Source: Thunnus maccoyii
Lineage: Eukaryota; Chordata; Actinopteri; Scombriformes; Scombridae
Reading direction: 5' to 3'
DNA: 64,000 nt
Assembly: GCF_910596095.1 (NCBI RefSeq)
Contig: NC_056538.1
Coordinates: 11,278,001 to 11,342,000 of the forward strand
Positions 46,377 to 58,290 of this stretch are shown piece after piece. Below the pieces are notes generated by a model. It made no database searches. It was not told the origin of the DNA and was given only the letters and a program-made list of their open reading frames with translations. The stretch's first letter is position 1. The number at the start of each line of letters is the position of its first letter. The translations under genes were made by a program, and so were the position numbers.

Positions 46377-49300
46377 ATGGCTACGGCAAGTTACGGATAC
46401 TACAGAGGCACTATATTTTTAGCCATGTTTGTTGGCTACACGCTGTACTACTTTAACAGAAAGACTTTCTCCTTTGTGATGCCTTCTGTAATGCAAGAGA
46501 TTACGCTGGATAAAGATGACCTGGGTATGAGACACTTTGTATTCATTTCATGATGTTTTGCATGCATCGTGCTGTCATGTTTTTATAACATAACCTGAAG
46601 GCTGCTTGGAGCTATATCTTTCAACAAGACTGCATGTGGTTTCATCTGCTCTGTGTATACTCCTCTCTTCCCCTCCCTTTGTTCAGGCATGATCACCAGC
46701 AGTCAGTCTTTGGCCTACGCTATCAGTAAGTTCATCAGCGGCGTGCTTTCAGACCAGGTCAGTGCCCGCTGGCTCTTCTCCATTGGCTTGTTCATGGTGG
46801 GAGGCATCAACGTGGTTTTCTCCTGGTCCTCCACTGTAGCCGTCTTCTCTGGCCTGTGGTTTCTCAACGGCCTTGGCCAGGGTCTTGGCTGGCCTCCCTG
46901 TGGCAGGGTGCTGCGCAAGGTATCAGTGCTGCAATAGTCTGATGTCTGATTCTAGATGTTTAGTTTTTATTTATGTTTTAAAGAACAAATAGGAAGCATA
47001 ATACATCCTGTCATTAACCGAGGAACACACACTATACACTGGATTCAGTTATAGGTAGAAGTACAACCCCAATGAGACACATTAAATACACAAAAATAAG
47101 GAGTTAAAGTATAAATATGTAACTGGGCACTGATAAAATTACACATAGTCCTCATAGGGTTTTGTTTATTTGCACAGTTCAAAATCAAACAAATAACCTG
47201 CATATAACAATGGAAATGAATGTGCAGGGAGAGGACAAGGTCTAACTGATGACCTCTACCTAAAAATGATTTAAGACACAGGTACTCTGTTAAAGTTATG
47301 TTATGACATAAAACCAAGTTATAAAACTATGACAGTCTTTTTAAAAACGTGCTCTGTAGGACTTTAGGGAAGATGTCATTTTAACCAAATGAGAAAGATT
47401 TCCATAGGAAAGGACACCTCAAATACAGAAGAATAAATATTGTTTTGTAAGTAGCTCCATATTGTTAACAATAATTAATAGCCAATATTCTAACAATATT
47501 AGTCATATTAGAGTCTTGAAAAGGAACTGGCCTATATTTGTTAACAAAGTCACCCGGTGCTCCCAAACATACTGTACTCCTCTTTAAAGACCCTGAAAAC
47601 TTGGTTTCAAATACAACATTAAATATTCTTGACTGGAAAAGCAACCATTAAAGTAAAAGTTCAGAGAGGAATGCCTTTTGGCATTATTTATTAGGAATTT
47701 AACACTTGAAAACAACCTCACAACTGTCAACGCATTTACATCTAAATTCTGCTAAATCCTGATCAGATTGGACAGAAAGTTGTGTGTTCAAAGCAGATAA
47801 AGAAAATATGTTTTCAGGGCCTTTAATAGCTTTGTAAACTACATGAATTATTAACAATGCTACCATTGAGACCAATCCAAGTGACAACCATCATAGACTA
47901 TTTTTAGGTGAAGGAAAAAATGTGTTAAACCCAATAAATAAACCAGTGTTATAATATATGTTTTGTACTTGATGTAAAAAGTTCTTTCTCCTCACCTGTC
48001 ATTCATTTATTACCTGCTGTCAATTCAGAACACTACACTGGTTCAATTATCTTGTATATCAAAGCTGAGATAATGACACTTCCTGTCAGGTCTGCCATGA
48101 TTTCATGTCATTATTCATGCCATTATTATTCTCTGCCGTCAGTGGTTCGAGCCCTCTCAGTTCGGGACATGGTGGGCCATTCTCTCCTGCAGCATGAATC
48201 TGGCTGGCAGCTTGGGCCCCATCATCGCCTCAGTGCTGGCCCAGAGCTACAGCTGGAGGACGATCCTGTCGGTCTCTGGAATGGTTTGCGTGGTGGTCTC
48301 CTTTGTCTGCCTGCTGGTCATCAAGAACGAGCCTAAGGACGTGGGGCTGCCCAATGTAGAGGCAGCAGCCAAGAAAAGCAAAGGAAGTGAGACTGGCTTT
48401 GAATGATTCACAATAATTCTTCATTTTAATTTCAATCAGGGTCTAGTTTTTGACAGTCAACACACAACTGTGCATTGTCTAGATTTGTGTGTTTTCGTAC
48501 AGCATGTGCCTCTTGTGACTAAAGGTCGGTGACTCTGTGGACTCTGTACCCAGTGTGCCCCTCACATGCCACTTGTGTGAGCTGCATCTAGCTCATGCGC
48601 AGGCAAAGTGATAAAAACCAGCATGTGTGGCATCTGATTATAAGTAGAAATCCCACCCAACTACACCTTTCTCATGGGGATGTTATGTTGCACTCATCGC
48701 TTTGTATACATAAAGATGTTGGTCAAACAGGACTGATCTTCTGCCTGCTTCCTGTTCAGAAGCCTCCAGCGATGAAAGCACCCTGTCCGAGTTCCTGCTG
48801 TCACCCTACCTGTGGCTGCTCTCTGTGTCCTACCTGGTGGTGTTCGGGGTGAAGACGGCCTGCACCGACTGGGGCCAGCTGTTTCTCATTCAGGACAAGG
48901 GCCAGTCTACACTTATGGGTATGGAAGAAGAAATGTGTTCAGTTTCATTGTCTGATTGTTTCTTGTGAGTCACTATATTCTTCTTCATAGGTAGCTCATA
49001 CATGAGTGCTCTGGAGGTTGGAGGTCTGTTGGGCAGTCTCGCAGCAGGTTACTTCTCTGACAAGGCGGTGGCCAAAGTGAGTTTGCATTCTTCTCCCAAC
49101 AATATGGCAGAACAATCAAATCTATTCATCTGTTTGGTTTTTATTTGGGTTATAATGTGTAATGGCAAAAGAACACTAATTGTCCCAACGGATTGTTTGC
49201 TTTCATCTTGTGCAAAATTAAGTTTAGTGTATATATGAAGCTATAATCTGTCTGAAAATGTGTTTCCATGATGATCTTTTTGCTCCAAAACTAACCTCAC

Positions 49301-50322
49301 TGATTTGCTACAACCAGCTGGTAATAGGAATGGCTTTTACAATTTGCAATCATTTTTAGCATCTGTTTCTACTCCAGTTTAGTTCCTTTTCACTCATATT
49401 TATTGGTATAACAGACTGCAGACTGACCTTTTACACACAATCTGCGTGTGACCAGTCAGCATCCAGTTTCAAGTTCATTCATAACTAAGCCAGATCTTTG
49501 TTTTTATGTGATTCTGCTACCCCATATAGCCAGCAAAACCAATTTCTCTTTATGCATTTATGCATCCTGTTTTTTTTTTTACAGCAAGGCATGAGAATCT
49601 ATGGCAACCCTCGCCATTTCATCCTGATCATCATGATGGCTGGCATGTTTGTGTCCATGTATCTGTTCAGAGTCACAGTCACTCCAGACAGTCCGAAGGT
49701 ATCTAAAAATAATAACTGCAGATTCATTAATTCAGCACACTGCATATCACCCTCTGGATGTATCTCTAAACGACTCTCTTTAACTGCACGTTTAGATGTG
49801 GATTATTGTCTTGGGTGCTGTTTTTGGTTTCTCCTCCTATGGACCAATAGCATTGTTTGGCGTTATAGCCAATGAGAGCGCCCCGTCCAACTACTGTGGG
49901 ACGTCACATGCCATTGTGGCCCTAATGGCCAACAGTAAGTGGACTGGTTTTCATTTCAGAAATATGATATTATGAATCATAAATATGGAGCCTGACATAC
50001 AGCACAGTAATGCCTTTATACTAAAACTGCAGTAATTTCATACCAGTAGTCTTTAGTTATGAATTGTTAGATACTACTGCAGACTGGCCTGGAATAATGA
50101 GGAAATACTGTATAATCATTGGAGTGGATAATTGATCCATGTGTTTTCTCCTCAGTTGGTGGCTTCCTTTCTGGGCTTCCATTCAGCACAATCGCCAAGC
50201 ACCACGGCTGGGAAATGGCCTTCTGGGTAGCAGAGATCATCTGCGGCGTCACCGCTGTTGGATTCTTCCTGCTGCGCAACATCAAAACCAAGATGGGTCA
50301 CGTGTCCAAAAGGGCAGACTAA
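46377..50322 (+). CDS. slc37a4: Glucose-6-phosphate translocase (SLC37A4, G6PT1)
   Basis: ER-membrane exchanger moving glucose-6-phosphate into the ER lumen against phosphate, partnering glucose-6-phosphatase; loss causes glycogen storage disease Ib in humans. Eight exons: 46377-46524, 46687-46919, 48143-48386, 48760-48918, 48991-49076, 49585-49698, 49796-49934, 50156-50322. They join in frame to 429 codons, the human length. It starts [11 protein letters not shown]. Visible landmarks: [14 protein letters not shown], the major-facilitator segment [63 protein letters not shown] and the hydrophobic helices expected of a 10-12-span transporter. The C-terminus is SKRAD where human has the dilysine SKKAE, so the ER-retrieval motif is altered (K then R). 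No frame damage was seen. A teleost a/b paralogue call is not possible. Confidence 0.96.
46920..48142 (+). other. slc37a4: slc37a4 intron 2
   Basis: A 1.2-kb AT-rich intron with no recognised element or coding frame. Confidence 0.6.
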
Positions 50323-50845
50323 AATATATCATCACACCTCAGTTTTCAGAGGAAGCTGAATATTTTGAGTCATCATTGTATTTTCATATTTTTCTTCTTG
50401 ATTTTTTTTTTTTTTTTTTTTATACCACAGTATTTTCTCAGTCAGTCATACAGGGCATAAGTGTAAACGAAGCTCAGAAATGTTGATGACTTATTCATCA
50501 GAAAGTTGTGTATGGTGCTTCTCTACATACTGTATTCCCAGTCTGTACAAAGTACATTAATAATTCAACAAGGGAATGTAAATGACTTCACATTATGTAT
50601 GACATGCGGTGCAATGAAATGTGGCAAAAACACAACTAGAGAACTGTTTCCTTCCTGAAGGCCGCTGAAGTTTTAATGATAATAGAACAAAACTAGAAAC
50701 TGGTTTTTGGTACTGGTTGCTGTACAGTATCTTTTGTAAAATAACTTTGTAATTATGAATCATAAATCAAATTAAAAGACTTATAAGATGCTCCTCTTTT
50801 TTTGAAGAAAGCCGTCCAAGGCCTTAATAAATGATACCATGTTGT
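50323..50845 (+). other. slc37a4: slc37a4 3' untranslated region
   Basis: Follows the TAA at 50320-50322. It has a T-run (about 50401-50421), an ATTAAA at 50771-50776 and an AATAAA at 50826-50831, either of which could end the transcript. The converging trappc4 transcript ends close by. Confidence 0.55.
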
Positions 50846-50961
50846 TACTCTTTTTTCATTCATTTTCACTGTTTTTTTTTCACAACAGTTTGATCACAGC
50901 GATTTCATACACATGCAGCCAAAAACAAACAAGATATGAGACCTTTAAATACATACGCGAG

Positions 50962-50967
50962 TTTAAT
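50962..50967 (-). terminator. trappc4: Possible trappc4 polyadenylation signal ATTAAA (minus strand)
   Basis: TTTAAT on the plus strand, about 175 nt after the trappc4 stop. It is the nearest hexamer variant found on that strand. Confidence 0.4.
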
Positions 50968-51138
50968 CTTTCATATTTACAAAACATTAAGTATTTACAA
51001 TGTGTTAATTCCCAGTCCAACATATATGCACTGTGTTTTTTCCCCTCAACACCTGCACTTCATCCACAGTCATATAAAGTCAGTGGTTGTGGTTAGAAAT
51101 GACCACGTTTCAGCAGATTCTGTCTCATCTTCTTTTGC

Positions 51139-54100
51139 TCAAGATCCAGCTCCAAAGTTACCAGCTTTCTCTGCGATCTCCAATGCACTCTTCAGATTCT
51201 GATCAAAGAGTTCACACCTGGAAAGAGAAATATCAAAATCAGATATTTACAGTGACATCAGAGGACACAACGCTGGATACCTGATTTGTAAACAAATGTC
51301 TGTAGATTATTTTCTCAATTAATCGTTGTGACTATAAAATAGCAAAAAATGATGAAAAATGTTGATCACAGTTTCCTAAAGCCCAAGATGCAACCTAAAA
51401 TGTCGTTTTATGCCGACCAACAGTCCGCAACCCAAAGATATTCAGTTTCCTATAACAGAGAACTAAAGAAAACAGAAAATATTCACATTTAAGCAGCTGG
51501 AACCAGAGAATTTTAGCATTTTTTCTTAAAAAGTTATTTAAAATGATAAACTGTTTATCAAAATAGTTGACAATGAATTTCCTGTCGATCGACTAAGCAG
51601 TAATCGACTAATGTACTAATTTTAAGACATAAAAACATAAAAGATGGAGAACGTCATGCTTTTGTCAGATGTGATTATTACCTGATTGGCATTTCAAGAG
51701 AATAAAACGGGTTCTTGAGAGCAAAATCTGAATAGATCTCATAAATCTTCCTCAGCAGTGCATCAATGCCAGATTGTCGAGGGTCTGCCAGCACGATGAA
51801 CTTAATCCCTGAAAGAACAGAGATGGAGAAGATTTTCAGTTAAAACTAAACATAAGGTAAGTAAATGAGGCTTGTTTGACTAGGGGGGGTTTTATGGTTT
51901 ACAACAAAATTACTTCCTCCGTTTTTGTTGCACCAACGATGACTTTCATTTACAGCACTGACCTGTCAGAGTCTGGAAGCAGTGGAGTTTAAAGACGTCC
52001 GTTTCTAGCATCTCGATCCCCGAACTGCCAACTTCAGGGGACAGCTGTGATCCTATAGCAAACAACCTGGAAAAAACCCCCACAAAGACAAGCAGGTTAA
52101 TATATTTGACAGGAATCCAATGATACTGATCAGTGGACACAGAGGACAGAGAATGCAGCATCGGCTCTCATCATCAAAGCAATTTCATAAACCCTCTAGA
52201 GCAACATAATCCACTTTAAAGCCACCGGAAACCCAAATCCACAATAGCCTTCAAACTATGTAATTTAGAGTCTTATTTACATAATAGTAAGCATCTAAAA
52301 AGTATTAGAAATTAGTTTCAATCCAAATTCGAAATATTGTCATTTAAGTTTTTGATAAAACTTTCTTGATATTGTAATATGAGAAAATGGATGAGAAACA
52401 GATGAGCCAAAACCAAGCACCACCGAACTCACAGTACCTGCCAGTGGTAGGAGATCAAAACAGCAAATTTAGCTGTTTTTATACTAGGTTTTCTAATAGT
52501 TATGAATGTTTATTTTCACTCTGATTTTTGGGGATGTTTAATTAGACACTTTGATATCATATATACATTTTTACTATTTCAAAACAAATTTCCACAGGCT
52601 TTAAAGTAAGGAAGGATGTATACTTACATACCTGTGTTACTGTACACATCCCAATCACTTCCAAACAAAGACACACCGATTTTTACGTTGGGAAAAAAGT
52701 GTATCTAATCAGTATTTGGTGTATCTCTAGTTTGAGATGTAGAGCCCTCTCACTTTCAAACAGGATATTACTATTACCACAGGAAATAAAAACACTTGAA
52801 AATATCAAAATGTATGAAAGAAGTATTCTGTCTCCTTGGCCCACCTCCACAGGACGGTAAAGAAGTGGTGAATTTAGTGTCTTGCTTTGTAACTATTCAG
52901 CAGAGTGGATGCTTGCCAACACTCAGACTAAAACCTGGCAGACTTGGCTCCCTTCTGCTAAATGTGAAACCAGGAGATGACTTACGAGTGGAACATGGAC
53001 GCCAGCATCAGCTTCTCATTGGAGCTTAGTCGGGCCCGTCCAAATCGAATAGACACTGGATAATTTGAGGGATCTTTTAAGTATTCAAGGATGTCCTTTC
53101 CATCTGCTGTATTCTTTCCAAGCACATCGACTCCATTGATGGAGAGCACTGCATGGCCCACTGGGGATGACAACAGAAATTTATATGAGGCAATAGCAAC
53201 AGCACTTTTGTTTCTGAAAATACATCTATATAACATCAATAAATTTTAAAAAGGCATGCAGCCTAAAGGTCAAACACCCACACTACAGTACAGAAACGTC
53301 CCTAGACGTGCAAAACAAAGTATCATGCTATATCAGACAGACTATAAATTCTTGGTAGAATGATTCAGTATTTAGTTAGTTAAGTCAGACCATGAGTAAC
53401 CATTCAAAATACACGACGCTGAGCTTTCGATTCAGGGTTAAGATCAAAGTTAAGGGGAAAGTTATAGGAAACATAAATATTGTGGCTGATTCTCCACTTT
53501 TTTCACCACTTACACTTGTGAAAAAGTGTTAGACATCGTAGCAAAAAAGCCTTCAAGCTGTTTAAACCCACTTTTAGATTTGTGATACCTTCATTTTGCT
53601 TATGAAAACAGAAAAAAAGGCGATTTCACTGCATTGTGACCAGGTCCAGATCAAAAACCACTGTACTTAGACCTGTCAAACCTGGACTAGATTAACAAGG
53701 TGACTCGAGAGACTCATTAAAACACAGTTTCAGATTTGTAAAACCTTTCTTTTGAAAACAGAAAGAGGGGCAATTTCACTGCTTTTTTTTCTCCATCCAG
53801 ACCACATTAGACCAGGTCCAGATCAAAAACCTTGATTGAGATTATGGACTTGTCAAATCTTATTGTCAATAATCTTGTCCAGATTTGACAAGTCAAAGTA
53901 TAGTGGTTTTTGATTTGGACCTGGTCTAATGTAGTCTGGATGGGGAAATATCAGTGAAATCGCCCCTTTTTCTGTTTTCATAAACAAAATGAAGGTTTCA
54001 CAAATCTGAAAGTGGGTTTAAACAGCTTTAAGGCTTTTTGCTATGGTGTCTAACGCTTTTTTATGAGTGTAAGTGGTGAAAAAAGAGAGAATCAGCCGCT

Positions 54101-54490
54101 GAATATCATTATTTCTGTTCCCCTTAACATCGAATCGGAAGCGAACTTCAACGTAGTTCAAAATAGTGCGATCTAATTAATAAATTTGCACAGACAATTA
54201 GTCAGATTATTAATATATTTGTTTTCGCTTGTTTAGTCTAGCTAACTAATCTGAGATGTTATATATTGTCATGTGGTCACTGACAATCGCCGCTGTAGCC
54301 GTGATGTTAAGTTACCTCTGATTCCGTCTCGCTGTCCAAACGACACGACGACTTTTTCATCGTGGTGCTTGAGCACCAAATCTAGAGGATGACTAAACGT
54401 TTTCTCGACCTCTGCTCTCGGGACATAGTTGTCATATTGGTAAATTAAACCTCCAGCCTTGTTAACTACAAACACACTGAAGATCACCAT
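51139..54490 (-). CDS. trappc4: Trafficking protein particle complex subunit 4
   Basis: Core sedlin-fold/longin subunit (yeast Trs23) of TRAPP complexes, which activate Rab GTPases in ER-Golgi transport and autophagy. Five exons on the minus strand, in transcript order: 54490-54316, 53160-52986, 52066-51963, 51808-51682, 51217-51139. They join in frame to 219 codons, the human length. It starts [20 protein letters not shown]. Downstream are [20 protein letters not shown] (PDZ-like insert), [31 protein letters not shown] and the end [11 protein letters not shown]. An in-frame upstream ATG (54529) would add 13 residues; the internal Met at 54490 was chosen because it aligns with the human start. 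Intron 1 carries a foldback element. Confidence 0.96.
53421..54145. mobile_element. Foldback (long inverted-repeat) element in trappc4 intron 1
   Basis: The left arm from about 53421 (TTCGATTCAGGGTTAAG, then TTAAGGGGAA, TGGCTGATTCTC, ACCACTTACACTTGTG) is the complement of the right arm ending about 54145 (CACTTACACT-like, GAGAATCAGCC, TTCCCCTTAACATCGAATCGGAAG). Inner blocks, including the ACCAGGTCCAGATCAAAAACC type and CATTTTGCTTATGAAAACAG, also pair. The left half carries a second direct copy of the inner block at about 53730-53850. A small palindrome of TTGACAAGTC/GACTTGTCAA type sits near 53845-53900. No coding sequence was found. Confidence 0.75.
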
Positions 54491-54819
54491 CTTTGCAACG
54501 TCCTGCCCAGCTGACACGAAATGTGTCATGTGACTACAAGTGTAGTTTTAACAAAAGACAGGAAAAATCTAAATCTGCTCACTTGGTCATTTTGAGTTTT
54601 TATTAATGTTAGTATTTGTATTTCCCCCCTCAATTATAGTAGAACAACTGGTGCGCAATAGTTTTGGTGATCTGAAAATAAGTATCATGACCAGAAAACG
54701 TGAAAACACAGGAAAACTCAATTTCCCATAATTCCCTAATCCATTTCCGATGTACAGGTTGTCTAAGGGGCTTTTGCACGGGTGAACTTCCTTTCGCTCC
54801 GACATCTTGACGAGGAAAC
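54491..54819. promoter_or_regulatory. Bidirectional trappc4 / rps25 promoter
   Basis: Only 329 bp separate the two start codons, which point away from each other. Near the rps25 side a pyrimidine-rich CTTCCTTTCGCTCC (54787-54800) looks like a 5' terminal oligopyrimidine (TOP) start typical of ribosomal protein mRNAs. The head-to-head arrangement is, as I recall, also present in mammals. The exact starts are inferred. Confidence 0.7.
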
Positions 54820-56910
54820 ATGGTGAGGATAGTTACGACGCGTTTTGTTGAAGGAAAACTAACATTTTATGTGTTTTTGTAAATCATCTCGAGCCCTAAT
54901 CATTCGGAATAAATGGCGAAGGGGATGTATGTTTTATACACTGTGATAAAAGTGTGTGGATGTAGCGAGCAACTGTGAAATTTTAGTCATTTAGCGGCTG
55001 GTTAGCTCGCTTGCTAACTCCACCATGCTTTCATGCTGCATAGTGCTGCCAGATAACGGGCAGAGTACAGTTGTCATTCATAAGTTCACAGAAATACTAA
55101 ATATATATTCACATGTAGACATAACGCTCGTTCTGATAAACTTTTATTATGATGATAATAAGCGGCCATGCTAATAATGAGGCTTGAATCGCTCCGAAGA
55201 CGTAGACAAGGCCGCCACATGCCGGCCGGAGCTCCTGCAGGCGTCTGCCCACTAGCCGGACATTTTTGTCTTAATAATGTTACTAAAGTAGAGTGTTTGT
55301 TTAACAAACCCTGAAGCATGTGGTAAAAGATTGTAACCTGCTGCCCTGTTTCTAGCCTCCTAAGCAAGACAAGAAGAAGGACACCGGGAAGTCCAAAAAG
55401 GACAAGGACCCAGTCAACAAGTCTGGAGGCAAAGCCAAGAAGAAGGTACGCATGTACATATAGCATCAGCCCTCAATCGTTTGGTGTGGCCTCTTGTCTT
55501 TCCCCAAACACTGAAGCCACGTTTCTCTCTGATTTCTGAGCAGAAGTGGTCCAAGGGAAAAGTGAGGGACAAGCTCAACAACCTGGTCCTCTTCGACAAG
55601 GCGACCTACGACAAGCTGTACAAAGAAGTTCCCAACTACAAACTCATCACCCCAGCTGTTGTTTCTGAGAGGCTGAAGATCCGTGGCTCCCTGGCCAGGA
55701 ACGCTCTTCAGGAGCTGCTCGCCAAAGGTGAACTTCACCTCCTCTGTTCATAGCCCCAAATGCTGCTCGCTGGATCGAATGAAGTATCTGCATCTGAATG
55801 AAATGTTATTTGTGTCAATAATTTTTGAGGTGTGGTGTGCTGGTACTTTAACACGCCTGTTATTTCCAGATCTGTATAGACTCAATGATAGTGTGGGTAA
55901 GATGTGGATACCCTGTAATATTGCATTTTATTTAGATAAAAAGTATTTATAGCTGTGCAGAATATAGTGTTTGATTCTTTACAAAGTACGTGTGCACTTT
56001 TGTGGACATTGTATACTCATTATCAGAGTCCTGATTGATAGGCTATTAAGTTGTTGGTCATTTAGTACAATGGTGGAATTTTAGCCAAACAAGCAGGAAA
56101 TTTAGATGTCTGCATATGTTTCAGACCAATTATTTATTACCTCAAAGTGTATCCAGGGAGAAGTTGATATTAGAAGGGAGGTGAGAACTTGAGTGTTTTC
56201 TTGGCCATCAATAGGCCCTGCAGCCATCAGCACTGCTTGTTGGCTGTCATATATAAAGGCCTGCGCATCCCCGTCAAAATGCTTTTGTTGCAGCTCTATC
56301 AGTTGTTCAAAGTGACAGTGGAGTGCAATGTGACTGCTGCTAACTTCACTTTAACAGCACAGCTGTGACAGTTTTTGTCATTTCTTTTGAAATCACTTAG
56401 ACTCCTCTACAAAGTATAAAAATAATTGTTAGATGAAAGCGATGGTTTCAATTTCAAAATAGTTAAATTATACTGTACATTCTTGCATCCCATCAGATGT
56501 CAAGCAAACAACTTAGATATCTGACAATCAGAATGATCTTTCTGTATTTTTCTGTATGAAATCTGTCATCTGCAACAATCAAGAGGTTTGCAGTTTGCTG
56601 TCTGTCAAAATGTCTGTTTTGTGTTGTAATGTATTAAGATTTCAGTGTAGCAGAAGAAGCTTCAGTTCACATGTATACCAGTTTGTCACTGGTTAAGTGA
56701 GCTGTATTGAGAGCCGACTAAGAGAAACAAACATGGAATGGTTCATGTGAATGTGTGGAGCAAAAATAATGAGTGATAAGATGCTGACAGAATATTATCC
56801 CGTTTTGTCTTTCAGGCATGATCAAACTGGTGTCCAAACACAGAGCACAGCTGATTTACACACGTAACACCAAGGGCGGAGATGAGGAGGCAGCAGCAGA
56901 GAAATCCTAA
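54820..56910 (+). CDS. rps25: 40S ribosomal protein S25 (eS25)
   Basis: Small-subunit ribosomal protein near the E site/head, important for IRES-driven initiation. Coding exons 54820-54822, 55356-55445, 55544-55727 and 56816-56910 join in frame to 123 codons (human 125). The first coding exon holds only ATG, directly followed by GTGAGG. Exon 2 encodes the basic N-terminal tail ([19 protein letters not shown]). Then come [20 protein letters not shown], the winged-helix core with [19 protein letters not shown], and [19 protein letters not shown], ending EEAAAEKS. A further donor at 56914/56915 and acceptor at 57026 define an untranslated last exon. Confidence 0.97.
55728..56815 (+). other. rps25: rps25 intron 3
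   Basis: A 1.1-kb intron, large for this compact gene. Ribosomal protein introns often host snoRNAs, but I could not find a convincing box C/D or H/ACA pair by eye. Confidence 0.5.
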
Positions 56911-57026
56911 TCAGGTACAACAGCAGAAAATCCACCTGCATGAATTTTGTTATCTTGGTTGTTGGCTTTTTTTTTGTCTTTTCTTACCTACATTCACTGA
57001 CCTACAGTTTATTTTTTCTCTTTCAG

Positions 57027-57095
57027 GTTCTCCTGTTTGTTTCCTGTGATGAGCTGTTTGTAATGAAAGGTGAATAAAAATGTAAAGACAAAGCT
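57027..57095 (+). other. rps25: rps25 untranslated last exon
   Basis: Begins after the TTTCAG acceptor at 57021-57026 and includes AATAAA at 57073-57078. The coding exon ends four bases after the stop codon, at 56914. A stop within 50 nt of the last junction should not trigger nonsense-mediated decay. Confidence 0.75.
57073..57078 (+). terminator. rps25: rps25 polyadenylation signal AATAAA
   Basis: Canonical hexamer at the end of the untranslated exon, followed within about 30 nt by a T-rich stretch. Confidence 0.75.
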
Positions 57096-57429
57096 TGACC
57101 TGTATATTCTCTTTTTTTCACTGTCAGTAACCTGCTGTTATGGTCATTTATATCAACCAGGTGTGTGAATGTCATAAGATTTTTTTTAATTTATGATTTA
57201 GTTAGGTATAATGTTGAAGAAATTTCAGCCAAGAAAACATTTCAGACTTTATTTATACAGCAAACTATTTACCCAAATGACTAAATAAATACATAGATCA
57301 GGAGAGTGATTTAAAGTGACAAATTAAAAATATATCATCAAAGATTTTAGGCTATTAAGACCAAAAGTGTCACAACAACGACAGCTGATTACTGTTGTCA
57401 TCTTAGGACTGATCTGTGAGGTTCAATGT

Positions 57430-58290
57430 TTTATTGATATTTTATTTATTTATTTTAAACAAAACTACAAAAAACCCAAAAACAATCATGACAGCACCTA
57501 AATCAAGAAGCACAGGCATGTAACAACATTAACAGCATATATTACAAGACTAGTGTAACACAAAAACAAGATCAACCATGTTTCTGTATTAGGACACTAG
57601 TTTTTATAGAAAGAGGAGAGGAAAGAAAAAATACTCAAAAAGAATTTCAATTCAATTTATTCCAACTTTTATGAGGTTGAATTGACTCTGAAAGTTACTC
57701 CACTCTGCAGTAAATCTGAAATTTCATGATGGTAAATGAACTAAAACTGCCAGACTTTTAAGAAATACAAGTCATTCCCCTTTAAAGTAGCAGACAGGCT
57801 TTCTACTGGTAAAACCTTGTATAATTCTCTGTACCACTGTTACACTGTTGGGGGGTTTGTCTTTAATCCAGTGGAACAAAATACATCATCTAGTTAGAAA
57901 CAGCAGTTACTCTACAAGAGTATCCTGTGACGACCTGGCGAGAATCCCAACAAAAAAAAAAACAGGTTCCAATTTAATTTCATAGAGCAAGATTGTGCAA
58001 TGCTCTTTTTAAATATTTTTCCAGAAACAGGCAACCACAAAGCATTACCATATTAAGAGAAAATAAGTTCCCACCTCCTCAAATTTCTTGCACATGAGAG
58101 ATATGTTGAGGCTACATTTGTTGAGAAACTGAGGTGTGTGTTGTGACCTCTGAAGTATTCGGTACTGATTACATGAAAACATTTTACTTGACAATGAGAA
58201 TACATCAGACCACTCTTCATGGTTTGAGCCCTTCTCCCATCTACTGATCATTGTGTGCAGTGTTTTATGTTCTGACTGGGATTCAGACAT
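57430..58290 (-). mobile_element. L1-like LINE ORF2 C-terminal remnant
   Basis: The minus-strand frame 58290-58045 contains NQYRILQRSQHTPQFLNKCS and further residues resembling the C-terminal region of L1-type ORF2, where a Tyr-Lys/Arg-Ile-Leu-His/Gln-Arg motif precedes a cysteine motif. Translation continues in broken frames (GILARSSQDTLV-like) to about 57660. The minus-strand 3' end is A-rich with repeated AATAAATAAAATA (57430-57462), as expected for a LINE tail. Stops and shifts make it dead. It is 5'-truncated, since nothing upstream of 58290 matches. Confidence 0.5.
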
